A DNA stretch of 64,000 nt, taken from Rheinheimera sp. Lineage in GTDB: Bacteria; Pseudomonadota; Gammaproteobacteria; Enterobacterales; Alteromonadaceae. This document shows, in pieces, positions 37,650 to 51,328 of the stretch (the first letter of the stretch is position 1; each line of letters begins with the position of its first letter). Under the pieces are notes generated by a model. That model saw only the letters and a list, made by a program, of their open reading frames with translations, was not told the origin of the DNA and did not search any database. The DNA lies in NCBI GenBank assembly GCA_003543135.1, contig DPJG01000027.1, positions 302,941 through 366,940 of the forward strand, in the 5' to 3' direction. The position numbers were made by a program, and so were the translations under genes.

Positions 37650-38399
37650 GTGAAAGACTTAATAGAGCCCTTTTTGTATCCTCACAATTTATTTTTATGG
37701 GGTCTGGTATTTGCGGCTGTCAGATATCGCAAAAAGGGGCTTTGGCTGTTGCTGTTATGGTTTTATGCGTTTGGCAATGGTTATCTTGGCAATCAGGTGC
37801 GCGATTGGTATTACAACAACATCAGTGCGACTGAAGTGGCGCCGGATTTTCAGGGCCATTATGTATTGTTAGGTTGTGGCGGTAGCGAAAGTAACTTACC
37901 CGATTGTGCCAAAAGTCGTCTGGATCAGCTGGCAGAAGTATTGGCTGAGCGTCCGGCAGCAACAACAGTGCATATCACCACTTTATATTGTCAGCCTTAT
38001 TTGGATTATTTACAGAAACAACTAAAACAGCAGGTAGAGCTGGATTGTTTTCACGGTGGAGCCACCACTTATCATGAGTTTTATCAGCTAAATAACCGGC
38101 TGGATAAAAGCATCCCTTATATTTTTGTCAGCAGTGATTATCATGCGTTCAGAGTCAAACGCCTTGCTGAACAATATCAATTAAATGCCACTGTATTGTC
38201 GGCGCCCAGTTCAACTTTTAAACCGGTCAATTGTGGCGCTGCCTGTTATCTGACAGTGAATTTATCGAATTTTGATTTATTCGCCAAACTGACCGCCGAG
38301 ATCAGCAGTTATTATGTATATGCTATCACCAAGGGCTGGGTGAGTTGGTATAAAGAAACACAGCTTCAAAACTCAGAGCAGAAAGTTGCAACACCCTGA
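37650..38399 (+). CDS. DUF218 (YdcF/SanA/ElyC-like) membrane protein
   Basis: GTG at 37650 follows TTAGGAG by 6 bases. The 249-residue protein has two short hydrophobic segments near residues 10-50 (FLWGLVFAAVRY and LWLLLLWFYAFGNGYLG), then a DUF218 domain with the strand GHYVLLGCGGSESNL and the conserved SSDYHAFRVKRLAEQY. DUF218 proteins such as ElyC and SanA affect envelope integrity; the reaction is unclear. It is monocistronic between wecC and a terminator. Its position next to a polysaccharide locus fits an envelope role, by inference. Confidence 0.8.
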   Translation: MKDLIEPFLYPHNLFLWGLVFAAVRYRKKGLWLLLLWFYAFGNGYLGNQVRDWYYNNISATEVAPDFQGHYVLLGCGGSESNLPDCAKSRLDQLAEVLAERPAATTVHITTLYCQPYLDYLQKQLKQQVELDCFHGGATTYHEFYQLNNRLDKSIPYIFVSSDYHAFRVKRLAEQYQLNATVLSAPSSTFKPVNCGAACYLTVNLSNFDLFAKLTAEISSYYVYAITKGWVSWYKETQLQNSEQKVATP

Positions 38400-38453
38400 T
38401 TATTTTGTATTTTAGCGTGCTTTTGCCGCTACCATTCCGATAATTACAACCAT

Positions 38454-38485
38454 AAAAAAACCGCAGCATTCAGGCTGCGGTTTTT
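38454..38485. terminator. Bidirectional terminator, DUF218 gene / S9 peptidase gene
   Basis: An A7-flanked stem ACCGCAGC/GCTGCGGT (38460-38467 with 38474-38481), loop ATTCAG, followed by T5. Confidence 0.88.
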
Positions 38486-38529
38486 GTTGCTGACATTCAG
38501 TTGAATGTGGTGATGTTATTGTCTCCGAT

Positions 38530-40464
38530 TCAGAGCGGCAGATAACGTTTTAGGAAAGTTTCCATTTCGGCAAATGCTTCGGTGCGCTCTTGCTCAGTAT
38601 CAAAAAAGTGGGTGCCATCTTCCTGCTCCAGATAGCTTACCGGAATACCTTTGGCTTTTAATGCGCTATAAAGCTCTGACGACTGTTTATAGGGCACCCG
38701 GGTGTCTTTTACACCGTGGACCAGCAACAGTGGTTTTTTAATTTTATCCAGATGATGTATGGCTGACACTGCATCCAGAGTTTTAGCATCATTTTCATAA
38801 TCGCCGATAGTGGCTATCTGAATGGCTTTTCTGGTGTCGTTGTTGGCGCCGTCAGATCTGAGCATGGCTGTTAAGTCAGAGATGCCGGAGATAGAAACAA
38901 AACACTGAAATTTGTCGCTGTCGCGAAAACTGGCGACCAAAGCGGCATAGCCGCCATAACTTGCACCGACGATACAACTACGTTTAGTGTCCAGATCCGG
39001 GTTGGCACTGACTGCCGCCAGCGCATCCATCAGATCATCCTGCATTTTATGGCCCCATTGTTTGTAACCCGCAGTTTCAAACTGAGTACCAAAACCGGCC
39101 GAACCGCGGAAATTCACCTGTAACACGGCGTAACCCATAGCACTGAAAAACTGCACAAAAGGGTCAAAGTTTTTGCTGTCACGGGAAATTGGTCCACCGT
39201 GCGGGAATAAAATGACTGGTGCAGCTTTATCTTTTTGCAGTGGCGTTGTCAGGTAACCCTGTAATGGCAAACCGTCTCTGCTGGTAAATGCAATAGAGGT
39301 GACCGAAGGTAAAGCTGTTTTTTCCAGATGAGGATACTGACTAAACCAAAAGGCTGCTTTTTTGGTATTAAAGTCCAGTGTCAGAAAACGACCTGGCTGA
39401 TTGTCTTTTACGCTGTAAATGACCACTCGCTTGCCATCATCACTGTAGCTGGTGATGTAAGAATGCCGGTCGGGCATTAATGCTTTAATTTGTTGATTTT
39501 TATCATGTTGTTCTGAGTCGATAAATACCTGCTCATAAAAATCTTTGGTAAAACCATATCCAATCAGTTTACCGGCTTTGCTGTAGGTTGTACTGATATC
39601 ATGGCCTTCAACCTGATACACCGGGGCGCTGATTTCGCCTGTTGCTAAATCAAAATAAGCCAGGTGGTTAAAGTTATTTTTGTAGTCGGTGTTCACCAGC
39701 ACAGCTTTGCCGTCCGCAGATAAACCCACAGGGAAGAAGTCGATATCGCCCGTTAAATCAATGGTTTTTAGTCTTTTCCATGGTTGATCCGGAGCTTTTT
39801 TCAGTTCGATACTTAATAAGTGTTTATCGAGAACGGTAGAAAACAGTACATTGCCTTTGCGATCAGACACAAAACCGGAGCGGTCACCTGCAGCACTTTC
39901 AACTTTACTGAATTTGCTGTCATAAACGTTGACTTTAAATACCGCATAACCCCGGTCACGCTCGTCGTAAGCCCGGACCAGCACATGTTCATCGTCTTCA
40001 GCTAAATCATTGAGCAGATAAGTACTTTGCAAGCCTGCAACTCTGCTGTCTTCGGCTTTTTTATAAGTGGCTTGGTTTCTGATTTCGAGCAGGTCTGAAC
40101 CATCGCTATTTACCGCATACATGGTATGGATACGATAAAAACGGCCGGCAATATATTTTGCGCGGCTGGCATTAATTAATAATCTTTTGTTGTTCACCCA
40201 ATCGACCGACTCAATGCGGTCTGCGCTTGATTTTAAACTGACCAATGCGGTGGTTTCATGTTGACCAAAGGGGGCCGTCATCACAACGGCTTTACCATCA
40301 ATATGAAAAGTGCCTGCCAGTGTTTCACCATCAGGCGATATCGATACATCCTGAACTAACGGCATCTTGCCAAATTTTTCTGCAAGTTCAGAAGCTTGTA
40401 ATGAAGGTTGAACAAAAATAACGAACAACAGGCTAAAGGCGCTGAGTCTTGGGAAATGTTTCAT
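38530..40464 (-). CDS. Secreted S9 (prolyl oligopeptidase-type) peptidase
   Basis: ATG at 40464 is used since AGGG lies 9 bases before it; the frame's first ATG overlaps that site. The 644-residue protein has a signal peptide (basic MKHFPR, hydrophobic core, QPSLQAS cleavage region). A seven-bladed propeller-like region follows, then an alpha/beta-hydrolase domain. Catalytic residues are serine near 501 in GASYGG, aspartate near 587 in HGVKDTRVP and histidine near 619 in DGTHFF. It resembles acylaminoacyl- or dipeptidyl-peptidase-like members of S9C. It is probably periplasmic and used for peptide scavenging. Confidence 0.92.
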   Translation of the reverse strand: MKHFPRLSAFSLLFVIFVQPSLQASELAEKFGKMPLVQDVSISPDGETLAGTFHIDGKAVVMTAPFGQHETTALVSLKSSADRIESVDWVNNKRLLINASRAKYIAGRFYRIHTMYAVNSDGSDLLEIRNQATYKKAEDSRVAGLQSTYLLNDLAEDDEHVLVRAYDERDRGYAVFKVNVYDSKFSKVESAAGDRSGFVSDRKGNVLFSTVLDKHLLSIELKKAPDQPWKRLKTIDLTGDIDFFPVGLSADGKAVLVNTDYKNNFNHLAYFDLATGEISAPVYQVEGHDISTTYSKAGKLIGYGFTKDFYEQVFIDSEQHDKNQQIKALMPDRHSYITSYSDDGKRVVIYSVKDNQPGRFLTLDFNTKKAAFWFSQYPHLEKTALPSVTSIAFTSRDGLPLQGYLTTPLQKDKAAPVILFPHGGPISRDSKNFDPFVQFFSAMGYAVLQVNFRGSAGFGTQFETAGYKQWGHKMQDDLMDALAAVSANPDLDTKRSCIVGASYGGYAALVASFRDSDKFQCFVSISGISDLTAMLRSDGANNDTRKAIQIATIGDYENDAKTLDAVSAIHHLDKIKKPLLLVHGVKDTRVPYKQSSELYSALKAKGIPVSYLEQEDGTHFFDTEQERTEAFAEMETFLKRYLPL

Positions 40465-40605
40465 TTGGGTCATCCCTGAAGTTGATTAAAAAGGCATAGT
40501 TCTGCTTCTGCAGATCTTGCAAATGTAGTACAAAAGTTAACTGATGTGATTTATTTGTGTAAGAAAGAGTTGTGTTGCACACTCAGTGAGCAGCGTTTCA
40601 GGAAT

Positions 40606-40633
40606 AAAAAAACCGCCATCAGGCGGTTTTTTT
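40606..40633 (-). terminator. Terminator after leucine dehydrogenase-like gene
   Basis: A 12-bp perfect stem AAAAAAACCGCC/GGCGGTTTTTTT with loop ATCA, 31 bases past the stop of the leftward gene. Confidence 0.9.
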
Positions 40634-40664
40634 AACGAAATAACATACAGTTAATTGCGTTAGA

Positions 40665-41708
40665 TTATTTCCGGCCGCGGGCAATAATTTCCTGCGCCAT
40701 TAAGTCGGCAATGGCATTGGTCGGTTGTTGTTCGGCATCAGCACGCTGGAAGATATTCAACAAGGTATGGTAAATCTCCATCACTTTTGCAGTAGATTCA
40801 GACTCGCTGTAACCTTCAGGGCGCATTTCAAAAGAAACGTTAATAATACCACCGGCGTTAATCACATAATCCGGTGCATATAAAATGCCTTTTTGCCGTA
40901 ATAACTCACCGTGACGGGCTTCTTTAAGCTGGTTATTGGCACAACCGGCAATAACCTTACATTTGAATTGCTCAATAGTGTGGTCATTGATGGTGGCGCC
41001 TAAGGCACATGGTGCGTAGATATCGCAAGACTGGCTGTAAATTTCATCCAGACCAACAGCTGTGGCGTTAAACTGAGCCACTGCACGGCTGACAGCATCC
41101 TGATTAATATCAGTGACAATCAGTTTTGCACCTTCTTTATGCAGGTATTCACACAGATAAAAACCAACGCTGCCAAGGCCTTGTACTGCAACAGTTAAAC
41201 CTTTTAATGAATCATCGCCAAACTTGTGTTTGGCTGCCGCTTTTAAACCCTGATAAGTGCCTAGGGCGGTAAATGGTGCCGGGTTACCGCTTTTACCTTC
41301 CAGACCTGCGACATAAGGGGTTTCTTTATTGACAATAGAAATGTCGGCCGTGGTGATGTTCACGTCTTCTGCGCTGACATAACTACCGCTTAAGCCATGG
41401 ACAAACTTGCCAAACTTGCGGAATAAAGCTTCTGACTTAATGGTTTTGGCGTTGCCAATAATCACTGACTTGCCGCCGCCCAGCGGTAAACCAGCCATGG
41501 CGTTTTTATAAGTCATACCGCGGGATAACCTTAATACATCAACCAGCGCATCTTCGTCAGCAACATAATCCCACAGACGGCAGCCGCCAACCGCAGGGCC
41601 GAGTTTGGTGCTGTGGACGGCGATAATGGCTTTAAGGCCGGTTTCTTTATCGCTGCAAAATACGACTTGTTCATGGTTGTCAAATTCTGGGTGGTTAAAT
41701 ACTGCCAC
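40665..41708 (-). CDS. Leucine (Glu/Leu/Phe/Val) dehydrogenase
   Basis: The 347-residue NAD-dependent amino-acid dehydrogenase oxidatively deaminates branched-chain amino acids. The N-terminal domain has GPAVGGCRLWDY and the catalytic-lysine block MTYKNAMAGLPLGGGKSV. The Rossmann domain has VAVQGLGSVGFYLCEYL, and ANNQL and DYVINAGGIINV follow. Length and motifs fit leucine dehydrogenase better than glutamate dehydrogenase (about 450). GTG start with GGAG 8 bases upstream. Leucine versus valine preference is not readable. Confidence 0.92.
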   Translation of the reverse strand: MAVFNHPEFDNHEQVVFCSDKETGLKAIIAVHSTKLGPAVGGCRLWDYVADEDALVDVLRLSRGMTYKNAMAGLPLGGGKSVIIGNAKTIKSEALFRKFGKFVHGLSGSYVSAEDVNITTADISIVNKETPYVAGLEGKSGNPAPFTALGTYQGLKAAAKHKFGDDSLKGLTVAVQGLGSVGFYLCEYLHKEGAKLIVTDINQDAVSRAVAQFNATAVGLDEIYSQSCDIYAPCALGATINDHTIEQFKCKVIAGCANNQLKEARHGELLRQKGILYAPDYVINAGGIINVSFEMRPEGYSESESTAKVMEIYHTLLNIFQRADAEQQPTNAIADLMAQEIIARGRK

Positions 41709-41848
41709 GTCTTATTCTCCGTTGTTATCAGCAGGTGCAAGGTTAAATTGCTACCTGGCAGGGGACCGGTTTTTTCGCGGCGGAATGTACCACTTCGAAC
41801 CGGTTTTCGCCATCAATCCCGAAAAATAATGTCTGGTCAGTCCAGCGG

Positions 41849-41860
41849 ATTGTCGACAAT
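41849..41860. promoter_or_regulatory. Palindrome in leucine dehydrogenase / DUF4826 intergenic region
   Basis: ATTGTCGACAAT is a perfect 12-base palindrome, 13 bases upstream of a promoter for the DUF4826 gene. It could be an operator for the divergent pair. No regulator is assigned. Confidence 0.35.
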
Positions 41861-41872
41861 TTATCTTGCTGC

Positions 41873-41901
41873 TTGTCAAAAAGTCTGCCCTGACTTAGAG
41901 T
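41873..41901 (+). promoter_or_regulatory. Promoter for DUF4826 gene
   Basis: TTGTCA and TAGAGT are spaced 17 bases apart, ending 31 bases before the ATG. Fits sigma-70. Confidence 0.5.
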
Positions 41902-41932
41902 GCATTTTTTAGTTGTATTGAAGAGAATCAGC

Positions 41933-42364
41933 ATGACATCAAACAATCAGCAGCAAGCTGCGGCCTTAACAGAAGCCCAAACCAACGAATGGCTGCGTCA
42001 GCAATTTCAAAAAGCAAATTTGCATTTGGCCGAACAGGGCATCGTGATGGACAACGTTGCTGTGAATGAATCCCGCTACGTGGCGCCTTATGTGGCGGTG
42101 TGGAAAATTAATGCATTAAACCGAAAAAGCTACTGGGTCATTTCCGGCGAAGTGCCAGTAGACTTTCTGGAGGTAAGTGCTGCTGCTGACGCCAGAGAGT
42201 CGTTACGCGCCTTTTCGTTGCGTTGGCAGATGAAAGCGCAGCAGTTGATTGATGCAGGTGTGCAGGATCAAACAGCTACTGGTTACATCCAGTTGCTGGT
42301 CAATAGCGCCCATTCGTTATATGACCTGTTTGAAAGTGAAAAACTCTGGGGATCAGCCGTTTAA
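41933..42364 (+). CDS. DUF4826 family protein
   Basis: The 143-residue cytoplasmic protein has the family segments NEWLRQQFQKANLHLAEQGI, ESRYVAPYVAVWKI and YWVISGEVPVDFLE, then a C-terminal helical part. As I recall, DUF4826 proteins are common in Alteromonadales and Vibrionales; no function is known. ATG at 41933 is preferred over an upstream start at 41900 because AAGAG precedes it and because the upstream one lies only just past the promoter -10. It is monocistronic with a terminator. Confidence 0.82.
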   Translation: MTSNNQQQAAALTEAQTNEWLRQQFQKANLHLAEQGIVMDNVAVNESRYVAPYVAVWKINALNRKSYWVISGEVPVDFLEVSAAADARESLRAFSLRWQMKAQQLIDAGVQDQTATGYIQLLVNSAHSLYDLFESEKLWGSAV

Positions 42365-42434
42365 GATCTGCAGCAGATCAAAGCTGCCCTATGACTGCAG
42401 TCTGATTTCAGCCCTGCTGTGTGATAACAGCAAT

Positions 42435-42464
42435 AAAAAAAGCCACGGTTTATCGTGGCTTTTT
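42435..42464. terminator. Bidirectional terminator, DUF4826 gene / roxA
   Basis: A 10-bp stem AAAAGCCACG/CGTGGCTTTT (42438-42447 with 42454-42463), loop GTTTAT. Confidence 0.9.
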
Positions 42465-42482
42465 ACATCGGGTAATGACCGT

Positions 42483-43637
42483 TTATTCAGTAAAATACCA
42501 ATAACCCAGATTGATCAGCATGGTTAACAACTGCAGTTTTGCAGGATTGTCGGCAAAGCTGGCCGCTGTGGCCTGATCCAGTTGTACTTGTTCACAAAGT
42601 TGCTTAACTGTCGACAATTCTGTTGCCGGCAAGTTGATGGTGTTGCCATTGATAAAAAGCAGAATGTCATCATTGGGCGATGGCTGAATATAACAACAAC
42701 GCAGACCACCCAGGCGCGCCAATACCGAGCCTTCCTCTAAATATTCAGCAATTTCATCGGCTTGGTAATGTGGATCCGGCTCTGTGGCATCGAGTTCATG
42801 TTTGGCGTGGGTGATATAACTGCCAAAATAACGCGCCAGCAATTCAGGTTCATCAATCATCTGTTGCAGCAGGTTTTTTACCTTGCCAAGGTCTTTGGCA
42901 CTGATTTCACCAACTGCGGTTGTGGCACTGCGATCCGGATCGGTAAAACGGTCGCCACTGATTTCATTTTCAATCAGAAAATCAGCCAGGCCTGTGACTA
43001 AATCTTTTTGTGCCGGGGCACGAAAGCCAACGGAATAACTCAGACTGGCGTCCACCGAAATACCGTCATGCGGACATCCTGGCGGAATATATAAAATATC
43101 ACCGGGTTCAGTGATCACATCGATACAGTCGGTAAAAGGGCTCACCTGCAATAAACGCGGGTGTGGGCAATGTTGTTTCAGGCTTTTGTCCGGCATACCA
43201 ACACGCCAGTGTCTTTTACCCATGCCCTGAATGATAAACACATCGTATTGATCCAGGTGCGGACCGACACCACCACCTGGGGTCGAAAATGAAATCATTA
43301 AGTCGTCAATCCGCCAGTTGGGGATAAAACGAAAAGGTTCAATCAGCGCGGCCGATTCCGGGTGCCAGTGGTCAACGGCTTGCACCAGTAAGGTCCAGTT
43401 TTGTTCACCAAAGCTGCTGAAATCGTCAAAAGGGCCGGTTTCCAGCTGCCAATCGCCACCGGCATTACTGACAATACGGGATTCAATTTCTTCTTCACCG
43501 GCCAGACCGGCCAGCTCGTCAGGGCTTATCGGATCAGCAAAGTCGGCAAAACCCTGTTTAATCAGCAATGGCTTTTTTTGCCAGAATTCGGCCAGAAAAC
43601 GCTCAATGGTTAAATCGTGCAGATTTAAAGTGTACAT
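42483..43637 (-). CDS. roxA: 50S ribosomal protein uL16 arginine hydroxylase (RoxA/YcfD)
   Basis: The 384-residue JmjC-type 2-oxoglutarate/Fe(II) oxygenase hydroxylates an arginine of ribosomal protein L16. It aligns along its length with E. coli YcfD: FADPISPDELAGLA, NWRIDDLMISFS, and the iron ligands H127 and D129 (GPHLDQYDVF) and H190 (IPPGCPH). The C-terminal winged-helix region is present and ends GYWYFTE. The purB terminator lies just upstream, so it has its own promoter. Confidence 0.95.
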   Translation of the reverse strand: MYTLNLHDLTIERFLAEFWQKKPLLIKQGFADFADPISPDELAGLAGEEEIESRIVSNAGGDWQLETGPFDDFSSFGEQNWTLLVQAVDHWHPESAALIEPFRFIPNWRIDDLMISFSTPGGGVGPHLDQYDVFIIQGMGKRHWRVGMPDKSLKQHCPHPRLLQVSPFTDCIDVITEPGDILYIPPGCPHDGISVDASLSYSVGFRAPAQKDLVTGLADFLIENEISGDRFTDPDRSATTAVGEISAKDLGKVKNLLQQMIDEPELLARYFGSYITHAKHELDATEPDPHYQADEIAEYLEEGSVLARLGGLRCCYIQPSPNDDILLFINGNTINLPATELSTVKQLCEQVQLDQATAASFADNPAKLQLLTMLINLGYWYFTE

Positions 43638-43657
43638 ATCTGAATTCCTACGTCAGA

Positions 43658-43687
43658 AAAAGGCACCGCCGGTAAAACCGGCGGTGC
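43658..43687 (-). terminator. Terminator after purB
   Basis: An 11-bp stem GCACCGCCGGT/ACCGGCGGTGC (43663-43673 with 43677-43687). On the minus strand it is followed by CTTTTT. Confidence 0.85.
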
Positions 43688-43782
43688 TACAGGCTGAAGT
43701 CAGCCCTAGTGTGTTGTCAGCTGCTGTGTTATGCCGGTGGCATAAGGCGCCGCCGGTTGCTTCACAAGCTCAGTGTTTAAGC

Positions 43783-45794
<2,012 letters not shown>

Positions 45795-45796
45795 AA

Positions 45797-46930
<1,134 letters not shown>

Positions 46931-46940
46931 TTATAGCACT

Positions 46941-47420
46941 TTATTTCTGAACTGGCACAGCACTGACCGGGCTTTTGATCAGCGACAACGCCAACTTAGG
47001 GCCGTGCAGAAAATCGTTGATGGCATCAAGCACCAACTGACTACGCGCCGGCAACGGGTGTTGCTGAAGTTCAGCAAGGCTTAGCCAGTGCAGCGCCAGA
47101 ATATCTTTATCCAATGGTTGCTGCGGCTTTGGCTGTTCACCAAGGTCAAAATAAAAATTGGTTCTGACATAACGATGGCCATTGGCGGCCAGCAGCTGGG
47201 AAATACCAAGCCAGCCACAGGGGCTGAGCTTGAGGCCCGTTTCTTCATAAAGTTCGCGGCACACCGCACTATGTAAATCTTCATCGGCTTCAACATGGCC
47301 GGCGGGCTGGTTAAGTACCCGTCTGCCGCTTTGTTTGTCGATTTCTTCTACCAGCAGGAATTTGTCCTGATAACAAACCACAGCGGCAACTGTCAGGTGT
47401 AAATGGGAACGATCGGTCAC
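46941..47420 (-). CDS. nudJ: Nudix phosphatase NudJ
   Basis: The Nudix box is complete: GHVEADEDLHSAVCRELYEE followed by TGL. It is preceded by RVLNQPA, as in NudJ (YmfB), which acts on thiamine pyrophosphates and nucleotides. GTG at 47420 is preferred: GGAG lies 11 bases upstream, while a TTG at 47429 would be too close to it. The 159-residue product opens MTDRSHLHLTVAAVVCY, fitting the family. It is first of the nudJ-mnmA-hflD-purB group. Confidence 0.9.
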   Translation of the reverse strand: MTDRSHLHLTVAAVVCYQDKFLLVEEIDKQSGRRVLNQPAGHVEADEDLHSAVCRELYEETGLKLSPCGWLGISQLLAANGHRYVRTNFYFDLGEQPKPQQPLDKDILALHWLSLAELQQHPLPARSQLVLDAINDFLHGPKLALSLIKSPVSAVPVQK

Positions 47421-50036
<2,616 letters not shown>

Positions 50037-50105
50037 CTGCTGACATCTACAGCTTTTGTTACCTGCCAGGGGCGGAGCTAACAAAAGTGATGTTCATAAA
50101 TAGAG

Positions 50106-50131
50106 AAGGGGCTGAATTCAGCCCCTTTTTT
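50106..50131 (+). terminator. Palindromic terminator after icd
   Basis: AAGGGGCTGAA and TTCAGCCCCTT abut as a perfect 22-base palindrome followed by more T. The CTGAATTCAG core is the same as in the terminator at 36162-36193. Confidence 0.88.
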
Positions 50132-50547
50132 CAATCTTTACACTGTTCTGAATAAACCTGACTGTGTGACTGCCCCGTCCTGAAAAAGGTTGACACCTAT
50201 CTCTGTAACTGCAGAGGCAGTGTTCTATCGCTCAGGCTTTCCCTTGATCTTTGTTTAATAACTTTTGCCGCAACCAGACCTTTTCCTTTAAAACAAATTC
50301 TTCTTGGATAAGGATCAGACAGACGAGGTGATTCAGATACTGAGTCGCCTGGTGCATCTGTACAATAGGTTCTTTTTACCAGTCAGCCGTGGTCTGAATA
50401 TGTTTGTTATGCATGAAGCAAAAATCAATAAAAGCAGAGCAGAAGTAATAAAAGAGAGCATTAATGAAAGAGCGGACCACAGATATGAAATGAGTGTCAG
50501 GCAGGTCCCCCTGCATGGCTGCTGCCTGTCACTTCGATGATGCAGTG
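50132..50547. other. Gene-poor interval with possible insertion-sequence end remnant
   Basis: These 416 bases between icd and cspD hold no convincing gene. A 78-codon frame at 50304-50540 uses TTG and matches nothing I know. Around 50169-50195 the sequence GCCCCGTCCTGAAAAAGG followed by TTGACAC resembles, from memory, a terminal repeat of IS3-type elements. No partner repeat or transposase is found, so at most it is a remnant. A near-perfect 10-bp stem (50495-50504 with 50522-50531) lies just past the cspD stop, without a U-run. Confidence 0.35.
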
Positions 50548-50769
50548 TTATTCGGTTTTGCCGTCTTCCGGCAGTGCGATATTCACAGCATGCAGGCCTT
50601 TTGGCCCTTCTGACAATTCAAAGGTCACATCCTGGCCGGCCTTCAGGGTACGGTAGCCGTCCATGTTAATGGTTGAGTAATGGGCAAAGATGTCTTCGTC
50701 ACGACCATCTTCACGAATAAACCCAAATCCTTTGGCATTATTGAACCATTTTACTTTACCGGTAGCCAT
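50548..50769 (-). CDS. cspD: Cold-shock-domain protein CspD
   Basis: The 73-residue protein has the RNP1 motif KGFGFIR and RNP2 DIFAHYS of the cold-shock domain, opening GKVKWFNNAKGFGFI. Its position, divergent from clpS-clpA, is that of cspD, which in E. coli inhibits DNA replication in stationary phase. The C-terminus (GLHAVNIALPEDGKTE) also fits CspD rather than CspA. GGAAG precedes the ATG. A promoter and a roughly 75-base leader lie upstream. Confidence 0.92.
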   Translation of the reverse strand: MATGKVKWFNNAKGFGFIREDGRDEDIFAHYSTINMDGYRTLKAGQDVTFELSEGPKGLHAVNIALPEDGKTE

Positions 50770-50850
50770 ACTACATACTTCCTTCTCTTAGTTAGCTAAA
50801 TTCTGTATTCTAAGATGACAGCTTCAAAGCTTTTTCAAGCTCCATTAGTT

Positions 50851-50878
50851 ACTGTAGATAATTTGTTCAGCTAGTCAA
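50851..50878 (-). promoter_or_regulatory. cspD promoter with long leader
   Basis: On the minus strand TTGACT and TACAGT are spaced 16 bases, followed by about 75 bases to the ATG. The leader contains an AGCTT/AAGCT stem near 50820-50840. Long structured leaders are common in cold-shock genes. Confidence 0.6.
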
Positions 50879-50963
50879 GTTTTTTACCGAACTAAACCTT
50901 ATTGAAAAGCACTGAATTAACCTCCATATCCTTTGATAGATTAACCAGGCGTGACTATAGTTT

Positions 50964-51284
50964 ATGAGCGGCAGCAAACAGACACAGGGACATGACGAAG
51001 GCTTGGCAGAACTGATCCGGCAACGGGTCGAACCTCCTCCAATGTACAAAGTGATTTTACATAACGACGATTACACGCCGATGGATTTTGTCATAGATGT
51101 GCTGACCCGGTTTTTTAATATGCAATATGAAAAAGCCAGTGAAGTGATGTTAAAAGTCCATTATGAGGGTAAAGCCGTATGTGGTTTATTCACTGCAGAA
51201 ATTGCAGAAACCAAAGTGCAACAGGTAACCACTTATGCCAAAGAGCACGAACATCCGCTGTTGTGTTCAATGGAAAGGGCTTAA
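50964..51284 (+). CDS. clpS: ATP-dependent Clp protease adapter ClpS
   Basis: The 106-residue protein is equal in length to E. coli ClpS. It delivers N-degron substrates to ClpA. The core has [20 protein letters not shown] (hydrophobic pocket residues N, D and D), [21 protein letters not shown] and the terminal [10 protein letters not shown]. The ribosome site is weak. It is 44 bases before clpA and forms an operon with it. Confidence 0.95.
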   Translation: MSGSKQTQGHDEGLAELIRQRVEPPPMYKVILHNDDYTPMDFVIDVLTRFFNMQYEKASEVMLKVHYEGKAVCGLFTAEIAETKVQQVTTYAKEHEHPLLCSMERA

Positions 51285-51328
51285 GCCCAATGTGTCAGTA
51301 GGTAACTCAGGTGGATTAGGAGCAGTGC

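Noticed and set aside
41531-41829. Overlapping short frames around the leucine dehydrogenase start
   Set aside because: They overlap the real gene or its upstream region on both strands and lack start signals.
50304-50540. 78-codon frame between icd and cspD
   Set aside because: TTG start, weak ribosome site, no recognisable family and poor composition; reported only as part of the gene-poor interval.
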